Positions 1 through 8,366 of a stretch of DNA of 55,763 nucleotides are shown in pieces. The notes under the pieces are model-generated. The model did not search any database. It had not been told where the DNA came from and was given only the letters and a program-made list of their open reading frames with translations. The position numbers and the translations under genes are program-made. The DNA is from Granulicella sp. (lineage in GTDB: Bacteria > Acidobacteriota > Terriglobia > Terriglobales > Acidobacteriaceae): positions 1-55,763 of the forward strand of contig PKWU01000002.1 of assembly GCA_003132145.1 (NCBI GenBank). Direction: 5' to 3'. Position 1 is the stretch's first letter. Every line of letters starts with the position of its first letter.

Positions 1-23
1 CCCCGGTGTAAAACCTGTCCCAT
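1..23 (-). CDS. IS481-like transposase, first 7 codons only
   Basis: Only ATG plus six codons are inside the window (MGQVLHR). The ribosome site is strong and well spaced. The identification rests on this short conserved N-terminus, so it is tentative. The rest of the transposase would lie to the left of position 1. Confidence 0.4.
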
Positions 24-87
24 AGTGCCTCCTTCCTCTCCTGAGAATAGAATGCACCATCAAATGCCGGGACTGAACACCTAGACA
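1..87 (-). mobile_element. Right end of an IS481-like insertion sequence (partial)
   Basis: The element runs out of the window to the left. On the minus strand a strong ribosome site (AAGGAGG, about 29-35) precedes an ATG at 23-21, and the peptide begins MGQVLHR. That matches the usual MGQVLH start of IS481-family transposases. The sequence from 87 leftward on the minus strand begins TGTCTAGGTGTTCAG, and a TGT end is typical of the family, so I place the terminus near 87. The exact end and any target duplication are inference, because the other end is not visible. The element abuts a purF gene that has lost its 5' part. Confidence 0.5.
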
Positions 88-159
88 TTTTCCAGCAAGA
101 AAGCAGGCGAGCAAGCGCAACTGGAAAGGCAAGCAGCGTGAGCAGCAGGCGGTTGAGGC

Positions 160-618
160 CAGCCGGAGCAGCGGACGCGCGACTTCGGGGTGCGCATGAA
201 ACTGAACCCGGTGCGCAGCCTGCTACAGGGGAAGCGAATTATTCTGATCGACGACTCGATCATTCGCGGGACGACGAGCCGCAAGATTGTGCGCATGTGC
301 CGGGCGGCGGGCGCGGCGGAGGTACACATGCGGATTTCGTGTCCGCCGACGATCAGCCCGTGTTTTTATGGGGTGGATACGCCTTCGACCAAGGAGCTGA
401 TTGCGGCCAACAAGTCGGTTGAGGAAATACGGGAGTTTATCGAGGCGGACTCGCTGGCGTACCTGTCGCTGGTGGGGCTGACGTACTCGTGCACCACGAA
501 TGAGCCGGCGAATGGGCTGTCGCCGGCGAGCTTCTGCACGGCGTGCTACACGGGGGTGTATCCGACGCAGTGGGTGGATGTGAAGGATATTCTGCCGGCG
601 GGTGCGCTGGTCGGATAG
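160..618 (+). pseudogene. purF: purF 3' fragment: C-terminal part of amidophosphoribosyltransferase, 5' end missing
   Basis: From about 160 the reading frame reads [18 protein letters not shown] and then [18 protein letters not shown]. The latter is the PRPP-binding loop of the Bacillus-type glutamine PRPP amidotransferase (first step of purine synthesis). The C-terminal cysteines that ligate the Fe-S cluster in this subfamily are visible (FCTACYTG). Similarity stops upstream of about codon 160, and an in-frame TGA lies at 154-156. The glutaminase domain and most of the PRTase domain are therefore absent. A GTG at 190 could start an ORF of 142 residues, but that piece could not be an active enzyme. 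The IS481-like end at 1-87 suggests disruption or rearrangement by the element. A misassembly at the window edge is an alternative. Positions 88-159 show nothing recognisable. Confidence 0.75.
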
Positions 619-637
619 CGCGCAGAGCGACCGCGGA

Positions 638-1468
638 TTACTTCGCCGGGTGAACGGGGGAGGCTTCTGCGGTGACCTTGCAGCCGGTCAGGGTATAGTC
701 AAAGGCGTAGGAGCCGGAAAGCGCCATGTGGAGGTGCTGTGGGATGTCGTAGCCGTCGATCTTTTGGTAGTCCCAGCCGAAGTTGACCACCATTTTGGAT
801 GCACCCATCTCGACCGTTTCATCGGTGCTGCTTAGCCGAAGCAGGCCGTTGCTTCCGGCTTGGAATTTGGGCTTCACGACTACGTTCATTTGCGGCGAAA
901 CGAAGCTGAACTGTGTGACGAGGAATGCTTTGTCGATCTCGACGCCAACCTTGGAGCCTTCGCTGCCACTCGTCACCTCATAGCCGTCGGCGCTGGGAGT
1001 GAGTTTGAACGGATCGCTTTTCTCACCGAGGAATTGGGCAAAGCCTATCGACCAGTAGGTCTGGAAGAAGCCACCGAGCTGCTGGCGCAGGCTATCGGCA
1101 ACTGTGGAGATACTAGGGTCCACGCCGGTGATGGTGACGTCGGTGTGTGCGCTGTCACGCGAGACTACGTGCATCTGTATGGCTTTGAACTTCTGCAGAC
1201 GCGCCTTCACTTCGTCGGTTTGCTCGATCTTGAGCTCCTTGAAAAAGGCGTCCCAGTCCACGGCTACGTCGCAGGAGATAGAAGAGGGGATGGGACCGGT
1301 GAGATAGAGGGCGCGCACCTTGTCCATGGTCTTGACGTCGTCGCTGCTCTGTGCAAGTAAGCGGGGTGCGGAGGCGAGAGCGAGCAGAAGCGAAAGGGCG
1401 GCAGCGGGCAGTGCGAGGCGTAAGAGCACAGGAGCCTTGGTGGAGCGGGTTGAATTTTCGATGCGCAT
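638..1468 (-). CDS. Secreted hypothetical protein
   Basis: The protein has 276 residues and an N-terminal signal sequence: a basic start, then a hydrophobic stretch LPAAALSLLLALASAP ending near LLAQ (about residue 40). The mature part is rich in beta-type sequence, including YWSIGFAQFLGE and KMVVNFGWDYQKIDGYDIPQ near the C-terminus. I do not recognise a family. The general look, a periplasmic one-domain protein with paired strands ending in a short tail, recalls outer-membrane lipid carriers, but this is only an impression. It lies on the opposite strand to the purF fragment, with a 19-nt gap between the two stop codons, and downstream of ruvB on the same strand (42 nt gap), so it may be read through from ruvB. 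Confidence 0.6.
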   Translation of the reverse strand: MRIENSTRSTKAPVLLRLALPAAALSLLLALASAPRLLAQSSDDVKTMDKVRALYLTGPIPSSISCDVAVDWDAFFKELKIEQTDEVKARLQKFKAIQMHVVSRDSAHTDVTITGVDPSISTVADSLRQQLGGFFQTYWSIGFAQFLGEKSDPFKLTPSADGYEVTSGSEGSKVGVEIDKAFLVTQFSFVSPQMNVVVKPKFQAGSNGLLRLSSTDETVEMGASKMVVNFGWDYQKIDGYDIPQHLHMALSGSYAFDYTLTGCKVTAEASPVHPAK

Positions 1469-1510
1469 CCACTATCTCATAGATTAATCGTGAGAAGAAG
1501 AAAATGATCT

Positions 1511-2563
<1,053 letters not shown>

Positions 2564-2633
2564 TATGGGCGATGGTACGGCGAAGGGAGACGCAAATCAA
2601 ATATTGGATTGCTAAATACGAGAGGTTGCTCCC

Positions 2634-3308
2634 TCAGTGTTGATGGACGAGATAGTCAGTAACGACGACGCATACGCTGTATGTTGCGCTGAATGTGACG
2701 AGCGTTGTGAGGGCGTGCAGCGTAGGGAACTTCTTCCGGGAAGGTTCGGTTCGTGCAAGAAGAAATAAAGCGAGCATCATACAAAGCCAGAGAGCTAGTC
2801 CAACGACGACGACGATCGCCGGACGTGGCGAAAGCCATCCCATGGAAATTCCGCCAACTAAAGGAAGACATGCAGATGCGAGACCGAACCCAATCAGCGT
2901 GTTGGTTTTTGTATTGGGCGGTGTCCAGGGCGTCTCTTCAACGGCTCCGTTGAGCGGCGTTCGACGGATGACCACGCGGACGGGAAGGCCTGTGGTTTGG
3001 GTTATCGCTTTCGCCAGAGTGTTTACATCGGCAGCGCGCAGATAGAGGCCTGCGTTTCCCCCAAGCTCGTGTTCAGCGCCGTTTGCCGTACGTACGATGA
3101 TGCGCCATCCATTGGGCCGTTCCTGCCAGAAGCTATGGCACAGGATTATCTCTGCCGATTGTGGCGTGATGGCTACAAATGTCGCCGGCTCGCCAATCAG
3201 TCGCATAACTCTATTGGGCACAAAGCGGAGGCCATCGCACGCGAACTCGAGTCTGGTACCCCTGCTACTGTAAACGAATGGCTTCCCGTATTGATCCGAC
3301 ATTACCAT
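2634..3308 (-). CDS. Membrane protein of unknown function, three C-terminal TM segments
   Basis: About 224 residues. The N-terminal 125 residues are soluble and include an uninterrupted beta-rich part (RLEFACDGLRFVPNRVM). Three hydrophobic segments follow: LIGFGLASACLPLVGGISMG, AIVVVVGLALWLCMMLALFL and TLVTFSATYSVCVVVTDYLV. The start is ambiguous: a GTG at 3311, an ATG at 3308 and an ATG at 3302 are all in frame, and none has a clear ribosome site. Base composition is clearly lower in GC than ruvB next door, which suggests a separately acquired gene. No family is recognised. It is followed upstream (3325-3550) by a cluster of dispersed repeats, a common setting for inserted accessory genes in this genome. 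Confidence 0.55.
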   Translation of the reverse strand: MVMSDQYGKPFVYSSRGTRLEFACDGLRFVPNRVMRLIGEPATFVAITPQSAEIILCHSFWQERPNGWRIIVRTANGAEHELGGNAGLYLRAADVNTLAKAITQTTGLPVRVVIRRTPLNGAVEETPWTPPNTKTNTLIGFGLASACLPLVGGISMGWLSPRPAIVVVVGLALWLCMMLALFLLARTEPSRKKFPTLHALTTLVTFSATYSVCVVVTDYLVHQH

Positions 3309-3324
3309 CACAAAAATACTACGC

Positions 3325-3550
3325 TCGAAGGCAAACGCGGAGATTGTGACTGCGCTCAGGATGACGAGCGAGAACAGGAAAAAGCAAGGGCAAATGCGGG
3401 GATTCTTCGCTGCGCTCAGAATGACAATTATTTACCACACAACCGCAGGTCCTTCGGCTCGCTGCGCTCGCTTAGGATGACAAGCAAGAACGGGCAACGG
3501 CGAAATACGAAGATTCTGGCTACGCCAGAATGACGAGCAAGAACAGGCGG
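3325..3550. repeat. Cluster of four dispersed short repeats (CAGAATGACGAGC-type)
   Basis: Four imperfect units occur in a row, each a small palindrome followed by an A-rich tail. They centre on CTGCGCTCAGGATGACGAGC, GCTGCGCTCAGAATGACAA, CTGCGCTCGCTTAGGATGACA and GGCTACGCCAGAATGACGAG, with tails such as GAGCAAGAACAGG. Related units occur at 30464-30535, 31485-31665, 38695-38775, 41583-41650, 46564-46615 and 54577-54640. They are noncoding; an ORF crossing them is not credible. Confidence 0.75.
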
Positions 3551-3552
3551 GG

Positions 3553-3936
3553 CTACTTGGTGTCGATTTTGAGGGTGATGTTGAACTCGGCTCGGGAGTC
3601 GAAGGAGCTGATGTTCTTGACGGCGCTTTTTTTGCCGGCGAACTCGGCCCAGAGCTGGCAGTCGGAGTTGGGGGCGACCTGGCCGAAGCGGAAAGAGCCG
3701 TCGTCGGCGGCGATGTAGCTGCGCACGGCGAGGGTGCGGCCATCTTTGAGATAGACGGTGGCGTTCTTGAGGCCGGCGCCGGAGCTATCGACTACCTTGC
3801 CCTGCACCACGCGCTGGGCCTGCGACTGGGCGAGGAGCGGGGGGGGGGACAGAGAGAGCGGGGCCAGCGCAGCCATGCAGCAGAAGATGGCGAGGAGGCG
3901 GGCAAGGCGGGCGGCAGAATGAGAGCGAGGGGCCAT
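3553..3936 (-). CDS. Secreted carboxypeptidase-regulatory-like (Ig-type) domain protein
   Basis: 127 residues from the ATG at 3936. A basic start (MAPRSHSAARLARLL) leads into a hydrophobic signal peptide ending near LLAQSQAQR. The mature domain, from VVQGKVVDSSGAGLKNATVY to the C-terminus, is a single carboxypeptidase regulatory-like beta sandwich. It is the same kind of module that starts the large TonB-receptor-like protein at 35425. These domains bind or present ligands at the cell surface, and the partner here is unknown. The frame is open upstream to 3987, but that would overlap the neighbouring zinc-ribbon gene and put the signal peptide 17 residues inside, so I prefer 3936. Confidence 0.65.
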   Translation of the reverse strand: MAPRSHSAARLARLLAIFCCMAALAPLSLSPPPLLAQSQAQRVVQGKVVDSSGAGLKNATVYLKDGRTLAVRSYIAADDGSFRFGQVAPNSDCQLWAEFAGKKSAVKNISSFDSRAEFNITLKIDTK

Positions 3937-3986
3937 AGAGGCTATGATACGCGGGCAGGACTTGGCCGTAGCCGGCGCGGGAAGCA

Positions 3987-4187
3987 TTACTCCTCGTCCT
4001 CTTCGATGGCAAGCGTATCGTCCTCGTCATCGTAGCCGACGATGTCGACGGGGGCGATTTCGAGGGGATCGGTGGAGACGACCTCCAGCTCCATGCCGCA
4101 CTCATCGCACTGCAGGGTTTCTCCCTCTTCCACCTCGTCGGGGTCGATGAGGATGGGGGAATCGCATTCGGGACAGACAACAGCCAT
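3987..4187 (-). CDS. LysW-like small acidic zinc-ribbon protein
   Basis: 66 residues. The N-terminal half has two cysteine pairs, C5-x2-C8 and C27-x2-C30, in the pattern of a zinc ribbon (VCPECDS and LQCDECGMELEVVS). The C-terminal half is strongly acidic and ends in EEDEE. LysW, the amino-group carrier protein of lysine and arginine synthesis in Thermus and archaea, has the same size, ribbon and acidic tail, but ends EDWGE with the substrate attached to the last Glu. This protein also ends in Glu but lacks the W-G. No LysX/ArgX-like ligase is nearby, so a carrier role is only a possibility. A simple zinc-ribbon regulatory protein is equally possible. The ribosome site GGAGGCTCC lies just upstream. 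Confidence 0.7.
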   Translation of the reverse strand: MAVVCPECDSPILIDPDEVEEGETLQCDECGMELEVVSTDPLEIAPVDIVGYDDEDDTLAIEEDEE

Positions 4188-4453
4188 CGTAGGAGCCTCC
4201 GCAGCTTAGAGGTTAGATTCGACCGTGGGGATGCCCCCCTCGGCCACTTTGCGCCACCCTCCCTGAACCGCGCCCAGGGAAACGCAACGGCACACCCGCC
4301 TGCGATAGTTTTAGTATCGGCCCGGCAGTTCGTCAAGCACAGACGATTGGCATAGGCAATTGGTTTCAAAATTATGCGCGGGCGGACGGGGCGGGCGGAC
4401 GGGGCGGGCGGGCGAGATGCGCGGGATGTGGTGAAATGGAGAGGAGACGAGAG

Positions 4454-5284
4454 ATGCCTATGGCGCGTTCCAACACAATCCCGATGAGCTTTCCGCCGTT
4501 CGCGGGAGTGGTGCGCAGGCTGGTGCTGGCGAACGCGGCGGTGTACTTCGGCGTTGCGGTGCTGAGCTGGCTCGCGCCTGGACTGACCGGCCCGCTGGTG
4601 GACACGCTACGACTTCAACCGGCGGCGGTAGCGCAGGGCGAGATATGGCAGCTTGGGACATACTGCTTCATCCATCTCGGGCTGTGGGAGATCCTGTTCG
4701 CGATGCTGACGTTGTGGTTCTGCGGCTCGCTGCTGGAGGGTGCATACGGAGGCCGCTGGCTGAAGGAGCTTTACTTCACGTCGGCGATCGGCGGGGCGGC
4801 GGTTGCGTCTGCGATCTCGTTCACGCATGTGCTGCGGCTCAGTCCGCAGAGCGTGGCGAATGGGGCGTGGGCGGGGATCTTCGGGGTGATGGTGGGGCTG
4901 GCGATGCGCATGGGCGAGCAGGAGTTCCTGCTGTTCTTCGTGGTGAGCATCCGCGCCAAGTACATGGTGGCGATCTATATTTTGATTGCGGTCGCGATCC
5001 TGCTGATGAACCATGGCGCTTTTAGCGCGCTGCTACAGCTCTCGGGGGCGCTATGCGGATGGCTCTATGTGCGCTACGCGCCACGGCGGGGGCTCGGGTA
5101 TGGGGTGGGCGAGCAGTACTACGCGATGCGCAATGCGTACTACCGGGCGAAACGCCGCCATGCCGCGAAGAAATTCGAGGTGTACATGGGCAAGCAGGGC
5201 CGCACGGTCCACTTCGATAAAGAGGGAAGGTACGTCGATCCCGACGAGAAGAAGGACCCGAACGACAAGCGGTGGATGAATTAG
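4454..5284 (+). CDS. Rhomboid-family membrane protein lacking catalytic residues
   Basis: 276 residues with about six TM segments. The core resembles rhomboid intramembrane proteases: GEIWQLGTYCFIHLGLWEIL followed by LWFCGSLLEGAYGGRW corresponds to the TM2 and L1 region. The active-site Ser motif GxSGxxxG is replaced by NGAWAGIFG (residues 136-144), with no Ser. The expected TM6 histidine is also absent (LLQLSGALCGWLY). It is therefore probably a non-proteolytic homologue. The hydrophilic tail (residues 210-276) is rich in Tyr, Lys and Arg. The ATG at 4454 is preferred over 4436 because a purine-rich ribosome site (GGAGAGGAGACGAGAG) precedes it. Its 3' end is duplicated at 5711-5740 beyond the next gene. 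Confidence 0.8.
   Translation: MPMARSNTIPMSFPPFAGVVRRLVLANAAVYFGVAVLSWLAPGLTGPLVDTLRLQPAAVAQGEIWQLGTYCFIHLGLWEILFAMLTLWFCGSLLEGAYGGRWLKELYFTSAIGGAAVASAISFTHVLRLSPQSVANGAWAGIFGVMVGLAMRMGEQEFLLFFVVSIRAKYMVAIYILIAVAILLMNHGAFSALLQLSGALCGWLYVRYAPRRGLGYGVGEQYYAMRNAYYRAKRRHAAKKFEVYMGKQGRTVHFDKEGRYVDPDEKKDPNDKRWMN
5255..5284 (+). repeat. Direct repeat copy 1: 3' end of the rhomboid-like gene
   Basis: These 30 bases (the last codons DPNDKRWMN and the stop) recur at 5711-5740 with 26 of 30 identical. The second copy reads DPNDWRRMN and stop. The two copies enclose the convergent secreted-protein gene 5281-5688. Confidence 0.8.
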
Positions 5285-5688
5285 TCTTTCGGCACCACGA
5301 TATGCGTTGCACCTGCAATGCAGGCAGCCTGCATGTGGCCCTCAATTCGCGGCTCCAACGGACAGGCTTCAAAGTCACCATAGACAGTCCAACCGCCCGT
5401 CTCGGATAGGTATTTTCTGACGGTTGCGGGTAACTCTGGCGCTTCGTTGTCTAATGTTGTGTCGTCGTTCTTGAAGCCAAATTGATTTGAATAGATGCCA
5501 TAGACATGATGGGTTCCGATCTGCCAAAGCCGAGTCGATGGCGTTCCCTCACCAGCAGTGAGCCTGCCGTGGAAATGTAAACAACTTGGCGCAAGCTCTG
5601 GGGTTTTGCAGGGTAGGTCTCGGTAAGCCATTTTGGGGTCGGTGGGAGCTGCGAGAAGAAGTGTGAGAAGGACGAGGGGCCGCAACAT
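5281..5688 (-). CDS. Small secreted protein of unknown function
   Basis: 135 residues. A short signal peptide (MLRPLVLLTLLLAAPT) is followed by a mature domain with four cysteines (LPCKTPELAPSC, FEACPLEPR and MQAACIAG), which may form two disulfides. No family is recognised. The gene converges on the rhomboid-like gene, and their stop codons overlap by four bases. Base composition is lower in GC than its neighbours. It sits exactly between the true end of the rhomboid-like gene and a diverged second copy of that end, so it looks like an inserted islet. Confidence 0.6.
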   Translation of the reverse strand: MLRPLVLLTLLLAAPTDPKMAYRDLPCKTPELAPSCLHFHGRLTAGEGTPSTRLWQIGTHHVYGIYSNQFGFKNDDTTLDNEAPELPATVRKYLSETGGWTVYGDFEACPLEPRIEGHMQAACIAGATHIVVPKD

Positions 5689-5710
5689 GGGAATACAGTA
5701 CCACTACAGC

Positions 5711-5740
5711 GACCCGAACGACTGGCGGCGGATGAATTAA
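5711..5740 (+). repeat. Direct repeat copy 2: stray 3' end of the rhomboid-like gene
   Basis: 26 of 30 bases match 5255-5284. The frame YSDPNDWRRMN ends in a stop at the same place. No rhomboid coding sequence precedes it, so it is a remnant that marks the far border of the inserted gene 5281-5688. Confidence 0.8.
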
Positions 5741-5775
5741 CTGCGCATCATCTTTCGCATCTTCCGACTTGAGGC

Positions 5776-5804
5776 TTGTGTTGGCCTATGCCACGGCCTA
5801 TACT
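5776..5804 (+). promoter_or_regulatory. Probable vapBC promoter and operator
   Basis: TTGTGT, then 17 bases, then TATACT matches a sigma-70-type promoter 20 bases before the vapB start. The spacer holds a repeated GGCCTA (TGGCCTATG and CGGCCTATA) that could be the site at which a VapB-VapC complex represses its own promoter. This is inferred from the usual autoregulation of the family. Confidence 0.5.
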
Positions 5805-5824
5805 GCGAAGAGAGGTGGAGTGCG

Positions 5825-6076
5825 ATGGGAAGTGCAATACAAACCCGTTCCGTTCGGCTCTTCCGCAATGGGAGAAGTCAGGCGATCCGCATTCCTCGCG
5901 AGTTTGCATTGCCCGGTAATGAAGCCACCATCTCTCGTGATCGCAAAGGCAGGCTGATTGTGGAAGCGATGAGAACGCCGAGCATGGTGGAATTGCTCCA
6001 TTCGTGGGAGCCTCTCTCCGATGAAGACGCCATGCCTCCGATTGACAAGCTCACGGTCGAACCGTTTGATCTCTGA
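5825..6076 (+). CDS. vapB: VapB-type antitoxin (AbrB/SpoVT fold)
   Basis: 83 residues. The N-terminal 45 residues (VRLFRNGRSQAIRIPREFAL, then ISRDRKGRLIVE) are a swapped-hairpin AbrB-type DNA-binding domain, typical of VapB antitoxins. The C-terminal part (MVELLHSWEPLSDEDAMPPI) is the acidic toxin-binding arm. The stop codon overlaps the vapC start (TGATG), so the two are translationally coupled. In this family VapB neutralises the VapC nuclease and, with it, represses the operon. Confidence 0.88.
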   Translation: MGSAIQTRSVRLFRNGRSQAIRIPREFALPGNEATISRDRKGRLIVEAMRTPSMVELLHSWEPLSDEDAMPPIDKLTVEPFDL

Positions 6077-6489
6077 TGCCAGCTTACCTGCTCGACTCCA
6101 ATGCGCTCTCTGAGTTGATTCGGAATCCAGGTGGTAGTGTGTCGCAGCAGTTTGAACGCAAGGCATCTGACCCTGCGAACGAGCTGCTCACTAGCATCGT
6201 AACGGCTTGTGAACTTCGCTACGGTGCGGTCAGAAAAGGATCAAGAATTCTTGCCGAGCGCGTGGATCGGACCTTGATTTCAGTGAAGGTAGTTCCGCTT
6301 TCGACCGGGGCCGATGCTACATATGCAGATCTTCGAACGGATCTTGAGCGCAGGGGACAGCTCATTGGGCCCAACGACATGTTGATTGCAGCCCACGCGC
6401 TTGCGCTTGGTGCGATTCTGGTGACGGACAACGTCCGCGAGTTCAAGCGCGTAAAAGGCCTGAAGATCGAAAACTGGCTGCGACCCTAG
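6076..6489 (+). CDS. vapC: VapC-type PIN-domain toxin ribonuclease
   Basis: 137 residues. The four acidic residues of a PIN active site are in place: D7 (LLDSNALSE), E46 (TACELRYG), D101 (GPNDMLIAAHAL) and D118 (VTDNVREF). The C-terminus (FKRVKGLKIENW) is the usual ending for plasmid- and chromosome-borne VapC. VapC proteins cut initiator tRNA or rRNA when free of VapB; the target here is unknown. The gene looks intact. Its 3' end overlaps the convergent aspS end by four bases. Confidence 0.92.
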   Translation: MPAYLLDSNALSELIRNPGGSVSQQFERKASDPANELLTSIVTACELRYGAVRKGSRILAERVDRTLISVKVVPLSTGADATYADLRTDLERRGQLIGPNDMLIAAHALALGAILVTDNVREFKRVKGLKIENWLRP

Positions 6490-8342
6490 CTGCGGGTGGC
6501 GATGCGGAGGTGGAGGTCGCGGAGCTGGAGGTCACTGACCGGGGTGGGTGCGTCAACCATGAGGTCGATGGCCTTGGCGGTCTTGGGGAAGGCGATGACC
6601 TCGCGCAGGCTGGTGGCTCCGGCCAGGATCATGACGATGCGATCCAGGCCGAGCGCGATGCCTCCGTGCGGAGGTGTGCCGTACTCCAACGCGTCGAGGA
6701 AGAAACCGAAACGTTCATGGGCTTCGGCGTCGGTCATGCCGAGGGAGCGGAAGATCTCGGCCTGCACGTCCTTGCGGTGGATACGAATCGATCCCGACCC
6801 GAGCTCGGTGCCGTTGAGGACAACGTCGTAGGCGAGGGCGCGGACGGCCCCCTTGTCGTTGGTGAGGCGGCCGGCGCGGATGTCGTCCTCGTGGGGCGAG
6901 GTGAAGGGATGGTGCGCGGCGTCCCAGGTCTTGGTCTCCTCGTTCCACTCGTACATGGGGAAGTCGGTGACCCAGGCGAATTTGAAGTCGGCGGCGGTGT
7001 GGGTCTGCTCGAAGAGCTTGTGCTTGTCGGCGAACTTTGCGCCGAGTTCGAGACGGAGCGCGCCGACGCGCTTGTAGATCCACTGCGGATCGTAGTTCCA
7101 CAGGGCGGGCGTGCCGAGCTTGGGGGTGACGACGATCACTGTGGCATCGGTTAAGTCCTCATCCCCGCAGAAACGTTCTAGCTCAAGATGTACGCGCGAC
7201 ACTATCTGACCTGCAAGCAGTTGGAACACTTGATTCGGGCTCATAGCAAGGCGGTCGAGATCCAAGCTATCAAGTCCCGTATCCCCAAAGTGGTGCCGAA
7301 CCTCGGACTGTAACGCCTTTCGAGCCGTTCCGCTGAGTCGACCTGTCTTAGGGATCACCAATGCAAGAACTGGTAATCCCTGCTCGATCTTCAGCGTCTC
7401 GCGCAGCTGTTGTGTGAGCACATCGGAAAGGTCGACCATGGCGGGGAGGCGCATGTCTGGCTTGTCGATGCCGTAGTTGTGGATCGCCTCGTCGTAGGTC
7501 ATGCGGACGAAGGGCGGGGCGAGCTGGATGCCTGCGGCGTCAAAGGCCGCGGTGAGGAAGCCCTCGGCCACGCGGAAGATGGTGTCCATCTGCGGGAAGG
7601 ACATCTCGAGGTCGATCTGGGTGAACTCGGGCTGGCGGTCGGCGCGGAGGTCCTCGTCGCGGAAGCAGCGAGCGATCTGGAAGTAGCGGTCGAAGCCGGA
7701 GACCATCAGAATCTGCTTGAAGATCTGCGGCGACTGGGGCAGCGCGTAAAAGCTGCCGGCGTGGATGCGGCTGGGAACGAGGTAATCGCGCGCGCCCTCG
7801 GGCGTGGAGCGGGTCATGAAGGGCGTTTCGATTTCGAGGAAGCCCTCGCCGACGAGGTAGTTGCGGATGGCCATGGCGACGCGGCTGCGCAGGGCAAAGT
7901 TGGCCTGCATCTCGGTGCGGCGCAGATCGAGGTAGCGATACTTCAGGCGGACCTCTTCGTTGGCGATGGCGTCTTCGGCGGGCGAGAAGGGCGGCGTCTT
8001 GGCTTCGTTGAGCAGCAGCAGCTCGCTGGCGACGACTTCGATCTCGCCGGTGGGCATGTTGGGGTTCTGAAGGCCCTCGCCACGACGGCGAACGCGGCCC
8101 TTGACCGCGACGACGTACTCAGGGCGCGCGGCGTCGGCTTTGGCGTGGGCGGCTGTGACCTTCTCGTCGACCACGACCTGCGTGATGCCGGAGCGGTCGC
8201 GCAGATCGAGGAAGATGAGGCCGCCGTGGTCGCGGCGGCGGTTGACCCATCCCATGAGAACGACATCCTGCCCCGCGTTCTCGGCGCGAAGCTCTCCACA
8301 CATCCCGGTGCGTTGCAAAGTGCCTAGAAAATCCAGATTCAT
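6486..8342 (-). CDS. aspS: Aspartate-tRNA ligase (class II)
   Basis: Charges tRNA-Asp, and probably also tRNA-Asn if the organism uses the GatCAB route. The order is an N-terminal OB-fold anticodon domain (VLMGWVNRRRDHGGLIFLDL), class II motif 1, motif 2 (FQIARCFRDEDLRADRQPEF), a GAD insertion domain (about residues 290-440) and motif 3 (GIALGLDRIVMIL). From the ATG at 8342 it has 618 residues, slightly longer than the usual 590. An in-frame TTG at 8363 is less likely, because AAGGAAGAG directly precedes 8342. The GAD domain is very divergent from the common bacterial form, and its DNA (about 7150-7430) is visibly lower in GC than the flanks. The gene lies 24 nt downstream of hisS, in one operon. 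Confidence 0.95.
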   Translation of the reverse strand: MNLDFLGTLQRTGMCGELRAENAGQDVVLMGWVNRRRDHGGLIFLDLRDRSGITQVVVDEKVTAAHAKADAARPEYVVAVKGRVRRRGEGLQNPNMPTGEIEVVASELLLLNEAKTPPFSPAEDAIANEEVRLKYRYLDLRRTEMQANFALRSRVAMAIRNYLVGEGFLEIETPFMTRSTPEGARDYLVPSRIHAGSFYALPQSPQIFKQILMVSGFDRYFQIARCFRDEDLRADRQPEFTQIDLEMSFPQMDTIFRVAEGFLTAAFDAAGIQLAPPFVRMTYDEAIHNYGIDKPDMRLPAMVDLSDVLTQQLRETLKIEQGLPVLALVIPKTGRLSGTARKALQSEVRHHFGDTGLDSLDLDRLAMSPNQVFQLLAGQIVSRVHLELERFCGDEDLTDATVIVVTPKLGTPALWNYDPQWIYKRVGALRLELGAKFADKHKLFEQTHTAADFKFAWVTDFPMYEWNEETKTWDAAHHPFTSPHEDDIRAGRLTNDKGAVRALAYDVVLNGTELGSGSIRIHRKDVQAEIFRSLGMTDAEAHERFGFFLDALEYGTPPHGGIALGLDRIVMILAGATSLREVIAFPKTAKAIDLMVDAPTPVSDLQLRDLHLRIATRS

Positions 8343-8366
8343 CTCTTCCTTCAGTTGCTTCAATTC

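Noticed and set aside
8343-8363. Start of aspS at TTG 8363
   Set aside because: The ATG at 8342 has a purine-rich ribosome site directly before it and fits the family start.
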